The notes beneath the pieces were generated by a model. It worked only from the letters and a program-made list of their open reading frames with translations, had not been told where the DNA came from and did not search any database. Shown here piece after piece: positions 51,656-60,540 of a DNA stretch of 64,000 bases. The position numbers and the translations under genes are program-made. This stretch comes from Mesorhizobium sp. AR10 (lineage in GTDB: Bacteria > Pseudomonadota > Alphaproteobacteria > Rhizobiales > Rhizobiaceae): contig NZ_CP080524.1 of NCBI RefSeq assembly GCF_024746795.1, forward strand, positions 4,566,001 to 4,630,000. Reading direction: 5' to 3'. The number at the start of each line of letters is the position of its first letter. Position 1 is the first letter of the stretch.

Positions 51656-52612
51656 GTGAATAACGTGCGCCTCGATCTGAATCTGATCGCTGTCCTTGAG
51701 GCCATCATGCTGGAAAGGAACGTAACGCGTGCGGCTGCGAGCCTGGCGATGAGCCAGCCGGCCGTCAGCAATGCGTTGCGTCGCGCCCGCAAGCTGACGA
51801 AAGACCAGCTCTTCCTCAAGACAGCGACGGGCGTCCAACCGACGTCACGCATGGTCGCGATGTGGCCCGAGCTTCATCGCTCGCTTACGGCAATCCGTGC
51901 CTCTTTCGCGCCGGACGATTTCGATCCCGCATCGGATGCGACCAGTTTTCGAATTGCCGTCACTGACAGTCTCGCGATGGAAGGTGTCAGCGCAATCACG
52001 CTGAAGTTACAGGCCGCATCCCCGCGTGCCCGTGTTTCTTTTGCGGTTCATACCCATGAGGGCTCGCTGGACGGGATCGACCGCGGCACACTAGACTGCG
52101 CCGTAGGCATGTTTGCCTCCCTGCCAAGAGAGGTCCATGTGCAAAGCCTGCGAACGGATCGCTATGTCTGCGTCATGCGCAGCGGGCACGAACTGGCCGA
52201 ATGCCTGACACTCGATCAGTTCACCGCAGCGGCGCATGTTTTGGTAACCCCATCCGGCCTGGAACTGGGGCTTGTGGATGGCTGGCTCAGCCTGACGGGA
52301 CGGACAAGGACGATCGTCGCCGTGGTCAATCATTTTGCCGATGCGCTGAGGATTGTGGCGCGGAGCGACCTTCTTACCTGCGTCCCGCTTGGCTTCTTCA
52401 ACGGACCGTGGCGCGCCATCGCCGATGAGCGTGAGTTGGTGGTGCGCGACCTGCCGTTCGAGACAGAGAAATTGCTCTACAAGCTGATCTGGCACGAACG
52501 ATTGCACACTCACCCTGCCCACCAATGGTTTCGTTCGCTGGTGGGAGATGTCTGCGGATCGCCCTTCGATGGCCCGTCGATTGGAGATGCTGCCCCAGCC
52601 AAGCAAACATAG
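51656..52612 (+). CDS. LysR-family regulator of the hydroxyacid operon
   Basis: The helix-turn-helix is LNLIAVLEAIMLERNVTRAA followed by SLAMSQPAVSNALRRARKLT. The effector domain is SFRIAVTDSLAMEGVSAITL to the C-terminus, resembling NodD/NahR-type regulators in its first part. The start is GTG at 51656 (or 51665); the open frame extends upstream to 51041 over the RraA gene on the other strand and is not credible there. Length is about 318 aa. Divergent from the RraA-DHDH-SDR-MFS-RidA operon, so likely its activator. Confidence 0.9.
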   Translation: MNNVRLDLNLIAVLEAIMLERNVTRAAASLAMSQPAVSNALRRARKLTKDQLFLKTATGVQPTSRMVAMWPELHRSLTAIRASFAPDDFDPASDATSFRIAVTDSLAMEGVSAITLKLQAASPRARVSFAVHTHEGSLDGIDRGTLDCAVGMFASLPREVHVQSLRTDRYVCVMRSGHELAECLTLDQFTAAAHVLVTPSGLELGLVDGWLSLTGRTRTIVAVVNHFADALRIVARSDLLTCVPLGFFNGPWRAIADERELVVRDLPFETEKLLYKLIWHERLHTHPAHQWFRSLVGDVCGSPFDGPSIGDAAPAKQT

Positions 52613-52628
52613 TCTGGCTTATGGAGGC

Positions 52629-53672
52629 CTATCCCTGACTGTAGTCCAGGGGCACATAGGTGTAGGCGTTCTCGGCGTCGCGTCGCACATGGCCCAACCC
52701 AGGAAACGATATGTGCGCACCGCCCACGATATAGCCATTCTGTGCCGCATCTGCGAATGCGAGCTCGTGCACGTGTTCGGCCTCCGATGCGTTCTCATCG
52801 TACTGGATCGTGACGGAAGGGGCTTTGAATTGCACTGCGGCCACATGCACGACATCGCCCCACAGCACTATCTTCTCGCCCCTGCTCTCGACCACGTACA
52901 TGGTGTGTCCGGGCGTGTGGCCATAGGCAGTTTGCGCGCGCACACCAGGCACGAGATCGGTGTTGCCTTCGAAAACGGCGAGCTTGCCGGCTCGCGTGTA
53001 TGGCGTGATCGATGCTATGGCGGCCTGAAAGAATCGCTTCGCTTCAGCGGGAGCAGCGCGCATGTTTGCCTCGCTTAGCCAGTAGTCGGTGTCCCGCTTG
53101 TCGACACGCACAATTGCATTGGGGAAAGCTCTCTGGCCCTCGGCCATGAGACCGCCAACGTGATCAGTGTGCAAATGTGTGAGGTAAAGCTCATCGATCT
53201 GCTCCGGCTGATACCCTGAGGCGCGCAGATTGCTTAGCAGATGGCCCGTGGTTGCCCCCAACAGTGAGCCTGCACCAGCGTCGATCAAGACCAGCTTGGC
53301 TCCGGTATTCACGAGAAAGGAATTGTGCGAGGTCTCGACGAAGTCGCCGAGGTAATTGCGTTTCAGCGCTTCTTCGATCCGAGCCGGGTCGCCCTGCAGC
53401 AACTTCGTAGCAGGGAGCATATTGCTGCCATCCGATAACGCCGTTATCTCAAAATCACCAAGCGGCAGGCGATAGAAACCGGGGGCTTGGCTTTTCGCCA
53501 TCGGCGCATCAGCGAACAGAGGGGGCGCGAAACTGCAGGCCAGGCAAAAACAGCCAGCGGCCAGAAAAGCGCGACGCGTGGGATTGATGACGTCACTCTT
53601 GCTCACCCCGGGCTGAAATGAGCCTTTGGTGCCGTTGAACAAGCGATCAAGCGTTTTGCGGGGGTTGACCAT
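52629..53672 (-). CDS. Tat-exported metallo-beta-lactamase-fold hydrolase
   Basis: The N-terminus has a long lead to the Tat motif PTRRAFLAAGCFCLA and a cleavage site near FADAP. The metal motif is LTHLHTDHVGGL (HxHxDH); GHTPGHTMYVV and WGDVVHVAAVQ add further metal ligands, and a late histidine lies in GGAHISFPGLGH. Such periplasmic members include lactonases and organophosphate hydrolases; no specific substrate is implied. Length is 347 aa. Convergent with the LysR gene (16 bases apart), otherwise isolated. The upstream 250 bases hold no gene. Confidence 0.9.
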   Translation of the reverse strand: MVNPRKTLDRLFNGTKGSFQPGVSKSDVINPTRRAFLAAGCFCLACSFAPPLFADAPMAKSQAPGFYRLPLGDFEITALSDGSNMLPATKLLQGDPARIEEALKRNYLGDFVETSHNSFLVNTGAKLVLIDAGAGSLLGATTGHLLSNLRASGYQPEQIDELYLTHLHTDHVGGLMAEGQRAFPNAIVRVDKRDTDYWLSEANMRAAPAEAKRFFQAAIASITPYTRAGKLAVFEGNTDLVPGVRAQTAYGHTPGHTMYVVESRGEKIVLWGDVVHVAAVQFKAPSVTIQYDENASEAEHVHELAFADAAQNGYIVGGAHISFPGLGHVRRDAENAYTYVPLDYSQG

Positions 53673-53926
53673 TTCGGACCTCTATTTGCTTCTGTCGGAG
53701 CCTCGCTGCTCGTGCGCCGAAGTTCTGCACGCCTCGGCCGGGGCTCTTGCGCGTACCGTTCCGAAGATGGCCAACCCCGTCCAATTCAGAGTTTTAGGGA
53801 AGCATCATAATTTCGTTGAATAACGTGCCGTTTGCCACTGCCGGGGGCGGTAGCAAGGCAGCGCACGGCGAGTTGCCATCGGTCTGCGCGGTCCGCGCCG
53901 CCCGATGCAGGCTGCTCAACCCGACC

Positions 53927-53975
53927 CGACAGGAGCTGCAATTGGTAGCGGCCTTTAGCGCACCCCTAACACCCG
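53927..53975 (-). pseudogene. Broken copy of the nasA C-terminal ferredoxin motif
   Basis: The minus strand reads GALKAATNCSSCRVGLSSLH, which aligns with SALKAGTNCGSCRAEIRAII in nasA. Sequence on either side does not continue as nasA. It lies 30 bases before a broken nasT copy, so both pieces probably came from the nas locus together. Confidence 0.6.
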
Positions 53976-54003
53976 ACGGTTGCCCCAACCCGCCCCACAA
54001 TTG

Positions 54004-54180
54004 ACGTCGGGTCGATCTCGGCGATGCGCCGCGCAATGCCGGTCACGTCATGGATGACGGTGACCCGCTCATGGCCGGCCTCGATGATGGCGGCGCGGAT
54101 GCGGTTTTCGTCGATCACCAGAACGGCGAGTGAGGAGCGGACCATCCCCAAGCGGAGAAATTGTGCAATGCGGGATGGGG
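54004..54180 (-). pseudogene. Broken copy of the nasT 5' end
   Basis: These ~175 bases match nasT and its leader at 46852-47050 closely. Three deletions have occurred: one base in the GGGCTCG segment, 15 bases (removing a repeat in EAGLREAGHERV, giving EAGHERV) and 10 bases directly after the ATG. The protein begins SLAVLVIDENRIRAAIIEAG then stops at about 54004. The promoter-proximal TTGTGCAATGC is kept. It is not functional. Confidence 0.88.
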
Positions 54181-54407
54181 AGAGCTTCGCCCGCCATACC
54201 GCCAGACCTTCCGCGTCATCCGTTCATTCGTCCAGCGATTGACCTCTTCGAGGACATTGCCGATCCGCGCGACCAGGAGGCAGGAATGTCGGCTTCCGCC
54301 ACCCACCGCATCAGCGGAAGCTCGGGGACCTGACGTTACGTCATGGATTCGTTGACAAGGAACACGTCCTGCTGTTGATTCTCAATGGGTCAACTTGGGG
54401 ATTGAAC

Positions 54408-54911
54408 ATGGCACGCCTCGCTCATGTCGTTGCTTTCGCATTTCCGTTGGTTCTACCTAGCGCCACCACCTTTGCTGCGAGCAATACGCCCGCGGCGGCA
54501 AGCCCGGACGTTTTGACTGGCGTAACCGTGGAAAATGTCAGGGACGCCGTGCAGGATGGCGGCTATCGCGCGCAGATCAAGGAAGACAGCACCGGCACCT
54601 ATGTTGCCAGCGCATCAGGTGGCCAGAGTTTTTTCGTGAGCCTGGGCGGATGCGACGACAAAAAGGTCTGCAAGTCTATCCTTTTTGAATCAGGAGGATG
54701 GACGCCCAAGACGCCGCTGACCGTGGATGCACTGGACAAATTCCACTACGACAACAGCGGCTGGGGCAATGTGGCCAAATACAATGATGGAAAATACTAC
54801 GCCAACTATCGGGTCACCATAGTGGGCGGCGTGACGAAAGCATGGCTGCAGTCCAACGTAGAAGCATTTGCCACGACGATGGAAAGCTTCGTCGCCTTCA
54901 TGCGGAAGTGA
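54408..54911 (+). CDS. Secreted YbjN-domain protein
   Basis: Starts MARLAHVVAFAFPLVLPSAT with a Sec signal ending near TTFAAS. The mature ~145 residues show the YbjN-like pattern: GVTVENVRDAVQDGGYRAQI, YVASASGGQSFFVSLGGCDD and WGNVAKYNDGKYYANYRVTI. A cysteine pair (CDDKKVC) may form a disulfide in the periplasm. The start at 54408 follows GGGGA; the frame extends to 54375 without effect. No gene neighbours on the same strand. Function of this domain is unproven; some relatives act as type III secretion chaperone-like proteins. Confidence 0.75.
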   Translation: MARLAHVVAFAFPLVLPSATTFAASNTPAAASPDVLTGVTVENVRDAVQDGGYRAQIKEDSTGTYVASASGGQSFFVSLGGCDDKKVCKSILFESGGWTPKTPLTVDALDKFHYDNSGWGNVAKYNDGKYYANYRVTIVGGVTKAWLQSNVEAFATTMESFVAFMRK

Positions 54912-55312
54912 CTGCCACCGGCTGCTGCGAGGGCGGCGTGAAGCTGCCGAGTTGGGAAGAACCCAATGGCGGCATTGACGGCGCCAGTGTGGGGGCCGGC
55001 GCCGCTCGTTGGGAGATTGCCTGAATAGACGCCGGCCTGGCGGGCATGTTGCGCTACCCGCCGAGGGTTACATTAGCAGAAGCGCACAGAGCCGTTATTA
55101 CGCGAACGCGGAAGGCGGCGCGCGGCCCACCATGCGATTTTCTAAAGATCACTCATGTAGCGGCCTTTGCCATGGCGGCGAAATATGCGGTCCTGTCGGC
55201 CGCAGTTGGCATAGTCAGTGCCGATGGCGCCGTATTTGGCGTCAACGGCACGTTGCGATGTCTCCGAAGAACTTTCCTGCAGAGAGGCGCCCGTTTCTTG
55301 GCCAGCCGCCGC
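54912..55312. other. Gene-free spacer
   Basis: About 400 bases between the YbjN-type gene and the aldehyde dehydrogenase end. Open frames here have no ribosome site and no protein-like composition; I see no repeats or hairpins of note. Confidence 0.5.
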
Positions 55313-56745
55313 CTACTCCGCCGCCTCATACCCCGCGATACCCTTGATCTCAAGAAAATCCTCAAGCCCATACTCGGCGTATTCGCGGCCGTTGCCGGAT
55401 TGCTTGTAGCCGCCGAAGGGCAGGCTGGCGTCCCACTGGGGATAGTTGATGTAGACGTTGCCGGTGCGCATGCGGGCGGCGACTTCGCGGGCTTTCTGGA
55501 TGTCCTTGGCCTGGATGTAGGAGGCCAGGCCATAGACCGTGTCGTTGGCGGTGTGGATCACCTCGTCGACGCTGTCATAGGGCATGATCGCCAGCACCGG
55601 CCCGAAGATTTCCTCGCGGGCGATGCGCATGTCGTGGGTGACGTCGGCGAACACGGTCGGCCTGACATAGTAGCCGCGGTTGAGTTCGGCGGGCCGGCCT
55701 GGCCCGCCGGTCACCAGCGTGGCGCCTTCGTCGATGCCGCTCTGGATCAGGTCCTGGATCTTGTCGAACTGGATCTGGCTGACAACCGGGCCAAGCTTCG
55801 AGCCTGGCGCGTCGGCGGGCCGACGGTGAATTTTTCCGCCGCCGCCTTGGCATGGGCGGCCGCCTCGTCGTGGCGGTCGCGCGGTACGAACATGCGGGTC
55901 GGCGCGTTGCAAGACTGACCGCTGTTGCCGAAACAGCCGGCGACGCCCTTGCTGACGGCTTTTGCGAGGTCGACATCCGAGAAGAGGATGTTGGCCAACT
56001 TGCCGCCAAGCTCCTGGTGCACGCGCTTGACTGTATCGGCAGCGGCCTTGGCAACCAGGATGCCGGCTCGGGTCGAGCCGGTGAACGACATCATGTCGAC
56101 ATCGGGATGGCTGGAGAGCGCCTGGCCGACGCCCGGCCCATCGCCATTGACGAGGTTGAAGACGCCGTTGGGCACGCCGGCCTCGTCGAGGATCTCGGCA
56201 AAGATGATGGCGTCGAGCGGCGCGATCTCGCTCGGCTTCAGCACCATGGTGCAGCCGGCGGCAAGTGCCGGGCCGACCTTGCAGGTGATCTGGTTCAGCG
56301 GCCAGTTCCACGGCGTGATCAGGCCGACGACGCCGATCGGCTCCTTGACCACGAGATGATTGCCTTTCACGTGGCGGAACTCGAAGGTCTTGAGCACGTC
56401 CGCCATCTTCTGCAGATGCGCAAGGCCAATGCCGACCTGGCTGTCCAGCTCCATCTGGCGCGGCGCGCCCATTTCGCGCGACACCGCCAGCGCCAGATCG
56501 GCGCTACGCTTCTTGTAGACGGCGATGATGCGGTTCAACAGGTCGAGCCGCTCGGCGACTTCCGTGAACCCAAATGTGTTGAAGGCGCGCCTGGCGGCGG
56601 CCACCGCCTTGTCTACATCGGCCTTGGAGCCGAGCGAAATCTGCGCGAAAGCATCCTCGTTCGAGGGATCGATGACATCGAAGGTGTTCGGCACAACCGG
56701 ATCGACCCAGGCGCCATCGATGTAGAACTGCAGATTATGGGACAT
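55313..56745 (-). pseudogene. Aldehyde dehydrogenase, split by one frameshift
   Basis: An NAD-dependent aldehyde dehydrogenase in two frames. The first runs from ATG 56745 (MSHNLQFYIDGAWVDPVVPN, after GGAGGAAACC) through GLITPWNWPLNQITCKVGPA, the cofactor block SFTGSTRAGILVAKAA, the glutamate ELGGKLANILF and the cysteine FGNSGQSCNAPTRMFV. It then loses sense after EKFTVGPP at about 55815. The second frame takes up at ADAPGSKLGPVVSQIQFDKI and ends FLEIKGIAGYEAAE at 55313. One base is missing in the GGCCCG-CCGAC region. All catalytic residues lie in the first part, but the C-terminal half needed for folding is lost if the shift is real. Confidence 0.88.
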
Positions 56746-56876
56746 GGTTTCCTCCGCGGGTCCGCCGATAGCTGGTCTTGGCGGGGTTAGATCGTCGTAT
56801 TTGCCTAGAAATAACGATGCGCAAACGGCGCTGTCAAACGCAAGGGCCAGCGATTGAGCCAGACGTGCCGGCGCGT

Positions 56877-57374
56877 TCAATCCTCGAAGGAGCTCGCCGC
56901 GACATAGATCGCCGCAAGCTGCTCGATGCCGGCCTGATCCTCCTCGTCGAAGCGCCCGGGCAGCGGGCTGTCGAGATCGAGCACGCCGAAAACACCGTCG
57001 TCATCCCTGAGCAGCACGACCAGCTCCGAGCGCGAGGCGGCATCGCAGGCGATGTGGCCGGGAAAATCGTGCACGTCCTTGACCAGCATCGACATGTCGA
57101 GCTCGACCGCGGTTCCACACACGCCTTTGCCGACCGCGATGCGCACGCAGGCCGGCCTGCCCTGGAATGGTCCCAGCACCAGCTCTTCGTCGGATGCCAG
57201 GAAGTAGAAGCCGGCCCAGTTGAGATCGGGCACCATCTGGTAGATCAGCGCTGATGTGTTGGCGGCGTTGGCGATCGAGTCGCTCTCGCCGTCCAGCAGC
57301 GCCTTCAGCTGCGCGGCGAGATCGCGGTAGAATGCGGTCTTGTCGGTTTTGTCGATGGCCGTCGCCGCAAACAT
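56877..57374 (-). CDS. msrC: Free methionine-(R)-sulfoxide reductase (GAF domain)
   Basis: A GAF-fold reductase of 165 aa that reduces free methionine-(R)-sulfoxide. Sequence blocks include NTSALIYQMVPDLNWAGFYF, LVLGPFQGRPACVRIAVGKG, VCGTAVE and HIACDAASRSELVVLL. The three cysteines, in PACVRI, GVCGTA and IACDA, are the redox set of the fRMsr family (the last one catalytic). No signal peptide, so it is cytoplasmic. It is on the minus strand, upstream of the split aldehyde dehydrogenase with a 131-base gap, and divergent from the GlxA-type regulator. Confidence 0.93.
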   Translation of the reverse strand: MFAATAIDKTDKTAFYRDLAAQLKALLDGESDSIANAANTSALIYQMVPDLNWAGFYFLASDEELVLGPFQGRPACVRIAVGKGVCGTAVELDMSMLVKDVHDFPGHIACDAASRSELVVLLRDDDGVFGVLDLDSPLPGRFDEEDQAGIEQLAAIYVAASSFED

Positions 57375-57454
57375 CGTGGCCGGTCTCCGTTGTCAGCTGC
57401 TAGAAACGCCCGCTACTCTCTGCCACCAAAGAAGCGGCCAGGAAAGTAACTATT

Positions 57455-58450
57455 GTGAGCTCCATCCCTGCCAACCGAAAACGCGACCGCGCGCCGCCGG
57501 CGGCAGATGACAGCCCCCTCACCTTTGCCGTTCTGGTCTTCCCCGGCTTTCCGATGATGGCGTTCAGTTCGGTGATCGAGCCGCTGCGCGCGGCGAACGT
57601 GCTGGCGAAGAAAGAATGCTATCGCTGGGTGATCGTCGGCGCCGACAAGGGACCGATCGAGGCCTCGAACGGCGTCGTCATCCAGCCCGGGTTCTTCGCC
57701 GGCGATGCGCTGAAGGTCGACCGCATCGTCGTCTGCTCCGGCGGCGATGCCGATCATGTCGTCGCCGACGACGCCATGAGCTGGATCCGCAAGAGCCTGC
57801 GCAATGGCGCCCATATCGGTGCGGTGGCGGATGCCGCCTTCTTCCTGGCGCGAGCCGGACTGCTCGACGGCCATGCCTGCACCTTGCACTGGACCAGCCA
57901 GGCGGCCTTCACCGAGGCGTTTCCGGACATCGAGCTTCGGCGCGATCTCTACGTCATCGACCGCAAGCGCTTCACCTCGGCCGGCGGCGTCGGCAGCCTC
58001 GACATGATGCTGGAGATCATCGCATCGGACTATGGCGCCGAGCTTGCGGCCGGCGTCGCCGAATGGTTCGTCCATAGCCCGCTGCGCTCCAGCGTCGACC
58101 GCAAGCTGATGCCGTTGCGGCTGCGCACCGGCGTCCAGAACGAGCTGGTGCTGTCGGCCATCGCCATCATGGAGGACGCTGTGGAGGAGCGGCTGGGCAT
58201 GACGGAGCTGGCGACAAGACTCGGCGTGTCGTCCGACAAGCTCGAACGCAATTTCCGCTCCGAGCTCAGCATCTCGCCCAACGGTTACTACCGGCGGCTC
58301 AGGCTGAAGCGCGCCGCCGACCTCTTGGCGCATTCGACGCTGATGGTGCGCGACGTGGCGCTGGCCTGCGGCTTTGCCTCGATGTCGAGCTTTGCCCGGG
58401 CTTTTCGCGAGGAGCATGGGCACGCGCCGAAGGTGGCGCGGAGGCATTAG
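57455..58450 (+). CDS. GlxA-family transcriptional regulator (DJ-1/PfpI plus AraC HTH)
   Basis: The N-terminal DJ-1/PfpI-like amidotransferase-type domain covers about residues 25-195 (FAVLVFPGFPMMAFSSVIEP; SGGDADHVVADDAMSWIRKS), without a clear nucleophile cysteine in the usual position. The C-terminal AraC domain has two helix-turn-helices: TELATRLGVSSDKLERNFRS and VRDVALACGFASMSSFARAF. Start is GTG 57455 after AGGAAAG. Length 331 aa. In rhizobia such regulators commonly control catabolism of small quaternary or sarcosine-type nitrogen compounds. It is 88 bases upstream of the M24 operon and is probably its activator. Confidence 0.92.
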   Translation: MSSIPANRKRDRAPPAADDSPLTFAVLVFPGFPMMAFSSVIEPLRAANVLAKKECYRWVIVGADKGPIEASNGVVIQPGFFAGDALKVDRIVVCSGGDADHVVADDAMSWIRKSLRNGAHIGAVADAAFFLARAGLLDGHACTLHWTSQAAFTEAFPDIELRRDLYVIDRKRFTSAGGVGSLDMMLEIIASDYGAELAAGVAEWFVHSPLRSSVDRKLMPLRLRTGVQNELVLSAIAIMEDAVEERLGMTELATRLGVSSDKLERNFRSELSISPNGYYRRLRLKRAADLLAHSTLMVRDVALACGFASMSSFARAFREEHGHAPKVARRH

Positions 58451-58537
58451 GTCAGCGGCATCCTGCACAACATTTGCGGTATTCCGCACAGCCCTCGCAC
58501 CAAGCATGGCGCATCTTCGCCGCTTCAGGAGGCACCC

Positions 58538-59833
58538 ATGAGCATCGTCGTATTCGACCCCGACAGCACCGAAGATGTGGACTTCAAAGACCGCATGCGC
58601 CACCCGGCCACGGCGGACCCGGCCGGCGGCATGTGGCTGTCCGATACCGAGCCGTCCTTCATCGATGCGGATGCGCTGCGCAAGGGGCGGCTGGCCAAGC
58701 TGCGCGCCTGGATGCGCGAGGCCGGCTATGGCGGCGTCGTGTTGTTCGACCCCTACAACCAGCGCTACGCAACCGGCTCGCGCAACATGTTCGGCTATTT
58801 CCTGCGCAACTCAACGCGCTACTTCTTCATCCCGACGTCAGGGCCGATCGTGCTGTTCGAATATCCGCAGAGCTACCATGTCTCGATGGTGCTCGACACG
58901 ATCGACGAGGCGCGGCCTTCCAGGCTGGTGTGGTCCTCCGTCTCGGGCCGCGACGACGAAACCGTTGGTCCCTTCGCCGACGAGATCACCGAATTGCTGA
59001 AGACGCATGGGGGCGGCTCGATGAAGCTCGGCCTCGACCGCTGCGGCCACCTGCAGGCGGTGGCGCTGGAAAAGCGCGGCTGCGAGGTCAGGGATTGCCA
59101 GGGCGAAATCCTGGCGGTGCGCGCGGTGAAGACGCCGGAAGAGGTCAAGTGCCTGCAGGTGTCGATGGCTGGTGCGGAAGCCGCCGTCTATGCCGTGCGC
59201 GAAGCGATCAAGCCCGGCGTATCCGAAAACGAGCTGTTCGCCATCATGTATCACGAGGTGATCCGGCAAGGCGGCGAGTTCATCGAAACCCGGCTCTTGA
59301 CCTCGGGACAGCGCACCAATCCATGGTTCAACGAGGCCAGCGGCCGCAAGATCAGGCCGGGCGAACTTTTGGCGCTCGATACCGACACGATCGGCTGCTA
59401 CGGCTATTATTCTGACTTCTCGCGCACCTTCCGCTGCGGGCCGGGCAAGCCGACCGATTATCAGAAGTCGCTCTACCGCATGGCGCACGACCAGGTTCAG
59501 CATAATATCTCGATCGTCAGGCCGGGCATGGCATTTCGCGAGATCGCCGAAAAGGCGTGGAAGATACCGGACCGTTTCGTCGACCAGCGCTATACCTCGG
59601 TCATGCACGGCGTCGGCATGCATGGCGAGACGCCGTTCATTGCGCATGCCATGGACTATGAGACCTACGGCCGCGACGGTCATATCGTGCCCGGCATGGT
59701 GGTCAGTGTGGAAAGCTATATTGGTGAGAAAGGCGGGCGCGAGGGTGTCAAGCTGGAGGACGAGATCGTGGTCACCGAGACCGGCACCGAGCTTCTGTCG
59801 CGCTTTCCCTACGAGGACGAATTTCTTGCATGA
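58538..59833 (+). CDS. M24-family metallohydrolase, DddP/creatinase-like (copy 2)
   Basis: A paralogue of the M24 protein at 18808-20040, sharing YATGSRNM, RYFFIPTSGPIVLFEY, IETRLLTSGQRTNPWFNEAS and DTDTIGCYGYYSDFSRTFRC. Metal ligands (two aspartates, HGVGMHGETP histidine, glutamates in VESYIG and KLEDEIVVTE) are all present. The HGxGMxGExP region again has glycine where DddP has its catalytic aspartate, so the two copies agree on a changed active site. Length is 431 aa. The ATG at 58538 follows GGAGG. It opens the operon with a cysteine hydrolase, an HSL-type esterase and an SBP. Confidence 0.86.
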   Translation: MSIVVFDPDSTEDVDFKDRMRHPATADPAGGMWLSDTEPSFIDADALRKGRLAKLRAWMREAGYGGVVLFDPYNQRYATGSRNMFGYFLRNSTRYFFIPTSGPIVLFEYPQSYHVSMVLDTIDEARPSRLVWSSVSGRDDETVGPFADEITELLKTHGGGSMKLGLDRCGHLQAVALEKRGCEVRDCQGEILAVRAVKTPEEVKCLQVSMAGAEAAVYAVREAIKPGVSENELFAIMYHEVIRQGGEFIETRLLTSGQRTNPWFNEASGRKIRPGELLALDTDTIGCYGYYSDFSRTFRCGPGKPTDYQKSLYRMAHDQVQHNISIVRPGMAFREIAEKAWKIPDRFVDQRYTSVMHGVGMHGETPFIAHAMDYETYGRDGHIVPGMVVSVESYIGEKGGREGVKLEDEIVVTETGTELLSRFPYEDEFLA

Positions 59834-59845
59834 CAGGCAGCTTTG

Positions 59846-60526
59846 ATGAAGAGCCCGATCTCGATCAGCAGAGGCAAGGTGGCCGCGGTGTTCATCGATC
59901 TCCAGGAGGAGCATCGGCAGGACGCGCGCTATCTGGTCGAAGGTTTTGCCGGTATCCTGGCCAACGTCCAGCGACTGCAGGCGGCTGCGCGGGCCAACCA
60001 TGTGCCGCTCTATCACTGGGCCTATATCGTCGATCTCGACAAGCAGGAGCGGCCCTTTCATCCGGTCGGCGCCGATGGCAAGTCGGCCTTCTCCGACAAG
60101 AGCGATCCGCTAACGGAAATCTGCCGCGAGGTCGCGCCGGCCGAGGGCGAGGCCTTCATGATAAAGGCCGAGGCCAGCGCCTTCCGCACCGGTCCGACGG
60201 CCAATGAGATCAAGGCGCGCGGCATCGAATGGCTTGTCGTCGCCGGCGTGTGGACCGAGGCCTGCATCGATGCCACCGTCAGGGATGCGGTGGCGCTGGG
60301 CTTTCGTGTTCTTCTGGTCAAGGATGCCTGCGGCAGCGGCAGTGCAGCGATGCACCAGACCGCCATCCTCAACCTTGCCAACCGGCTTTATGGCGGCGCC
60401 GTCACCGACACCCTGGACGCCTGCCGCCTAGTGGCAGGCGACACGGTCATCGCATGGCAGGTCGAGGGCTCGGTGCCGCTGCGTTTCACCTATGAAAACG
60501 CGGCGGAGCTCTATAGCGGGCTTTGA
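59846..60526 (+). CDS. Isochorismatase-family cysteine hydrolase
   Basis: An amidase-type hydrolase (226 aa). The catalytic triad is visible: aspartate in AAVFIDLQEEH, lysine in FMIKAEASAF and cysteine in VWTEACIDATVRDA. The later residues (VKDACGSGSAAMHQTAI) belong to the family's last helix. Members with this layout include N-carbamoylsarcosine amidase and nicotinamidase. ATG 59846 lies 12 bases after the M24 stop. The operon position between an M24 enzyme and an esterase suggests it breaks an amide or carbamoyl bond in a two- or three-step breakdown. Confidence 0.88.
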   Translation: MKSPISISRGKVAAVFIDLQEEHRQDARYLVEGFAGILANVQRLQAAARANHVPLYHWAYIVDLDKQERPFHPVGADGKSAFSDKSDPLTEICREVAPAEGEAFMIKAEASAFRTGPTANEIKARGIEWLVVAGVWTEACIDATVRDAVALGFRVLLVKDACGSGSAAMHQTAILNLANRLYGGAVTDTLDACRLVAGDTVIAWQVEGSVPLRFTYENAAELYSGL

Positions 60527-60540
60527 CGCGCCCGGAGCGG

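Noticed and set aside
54912..55312. Small genes in the spacer after the YbjN-type gene
   Set aside because: Frames overlap each other without preference on either strand and lack start signals.
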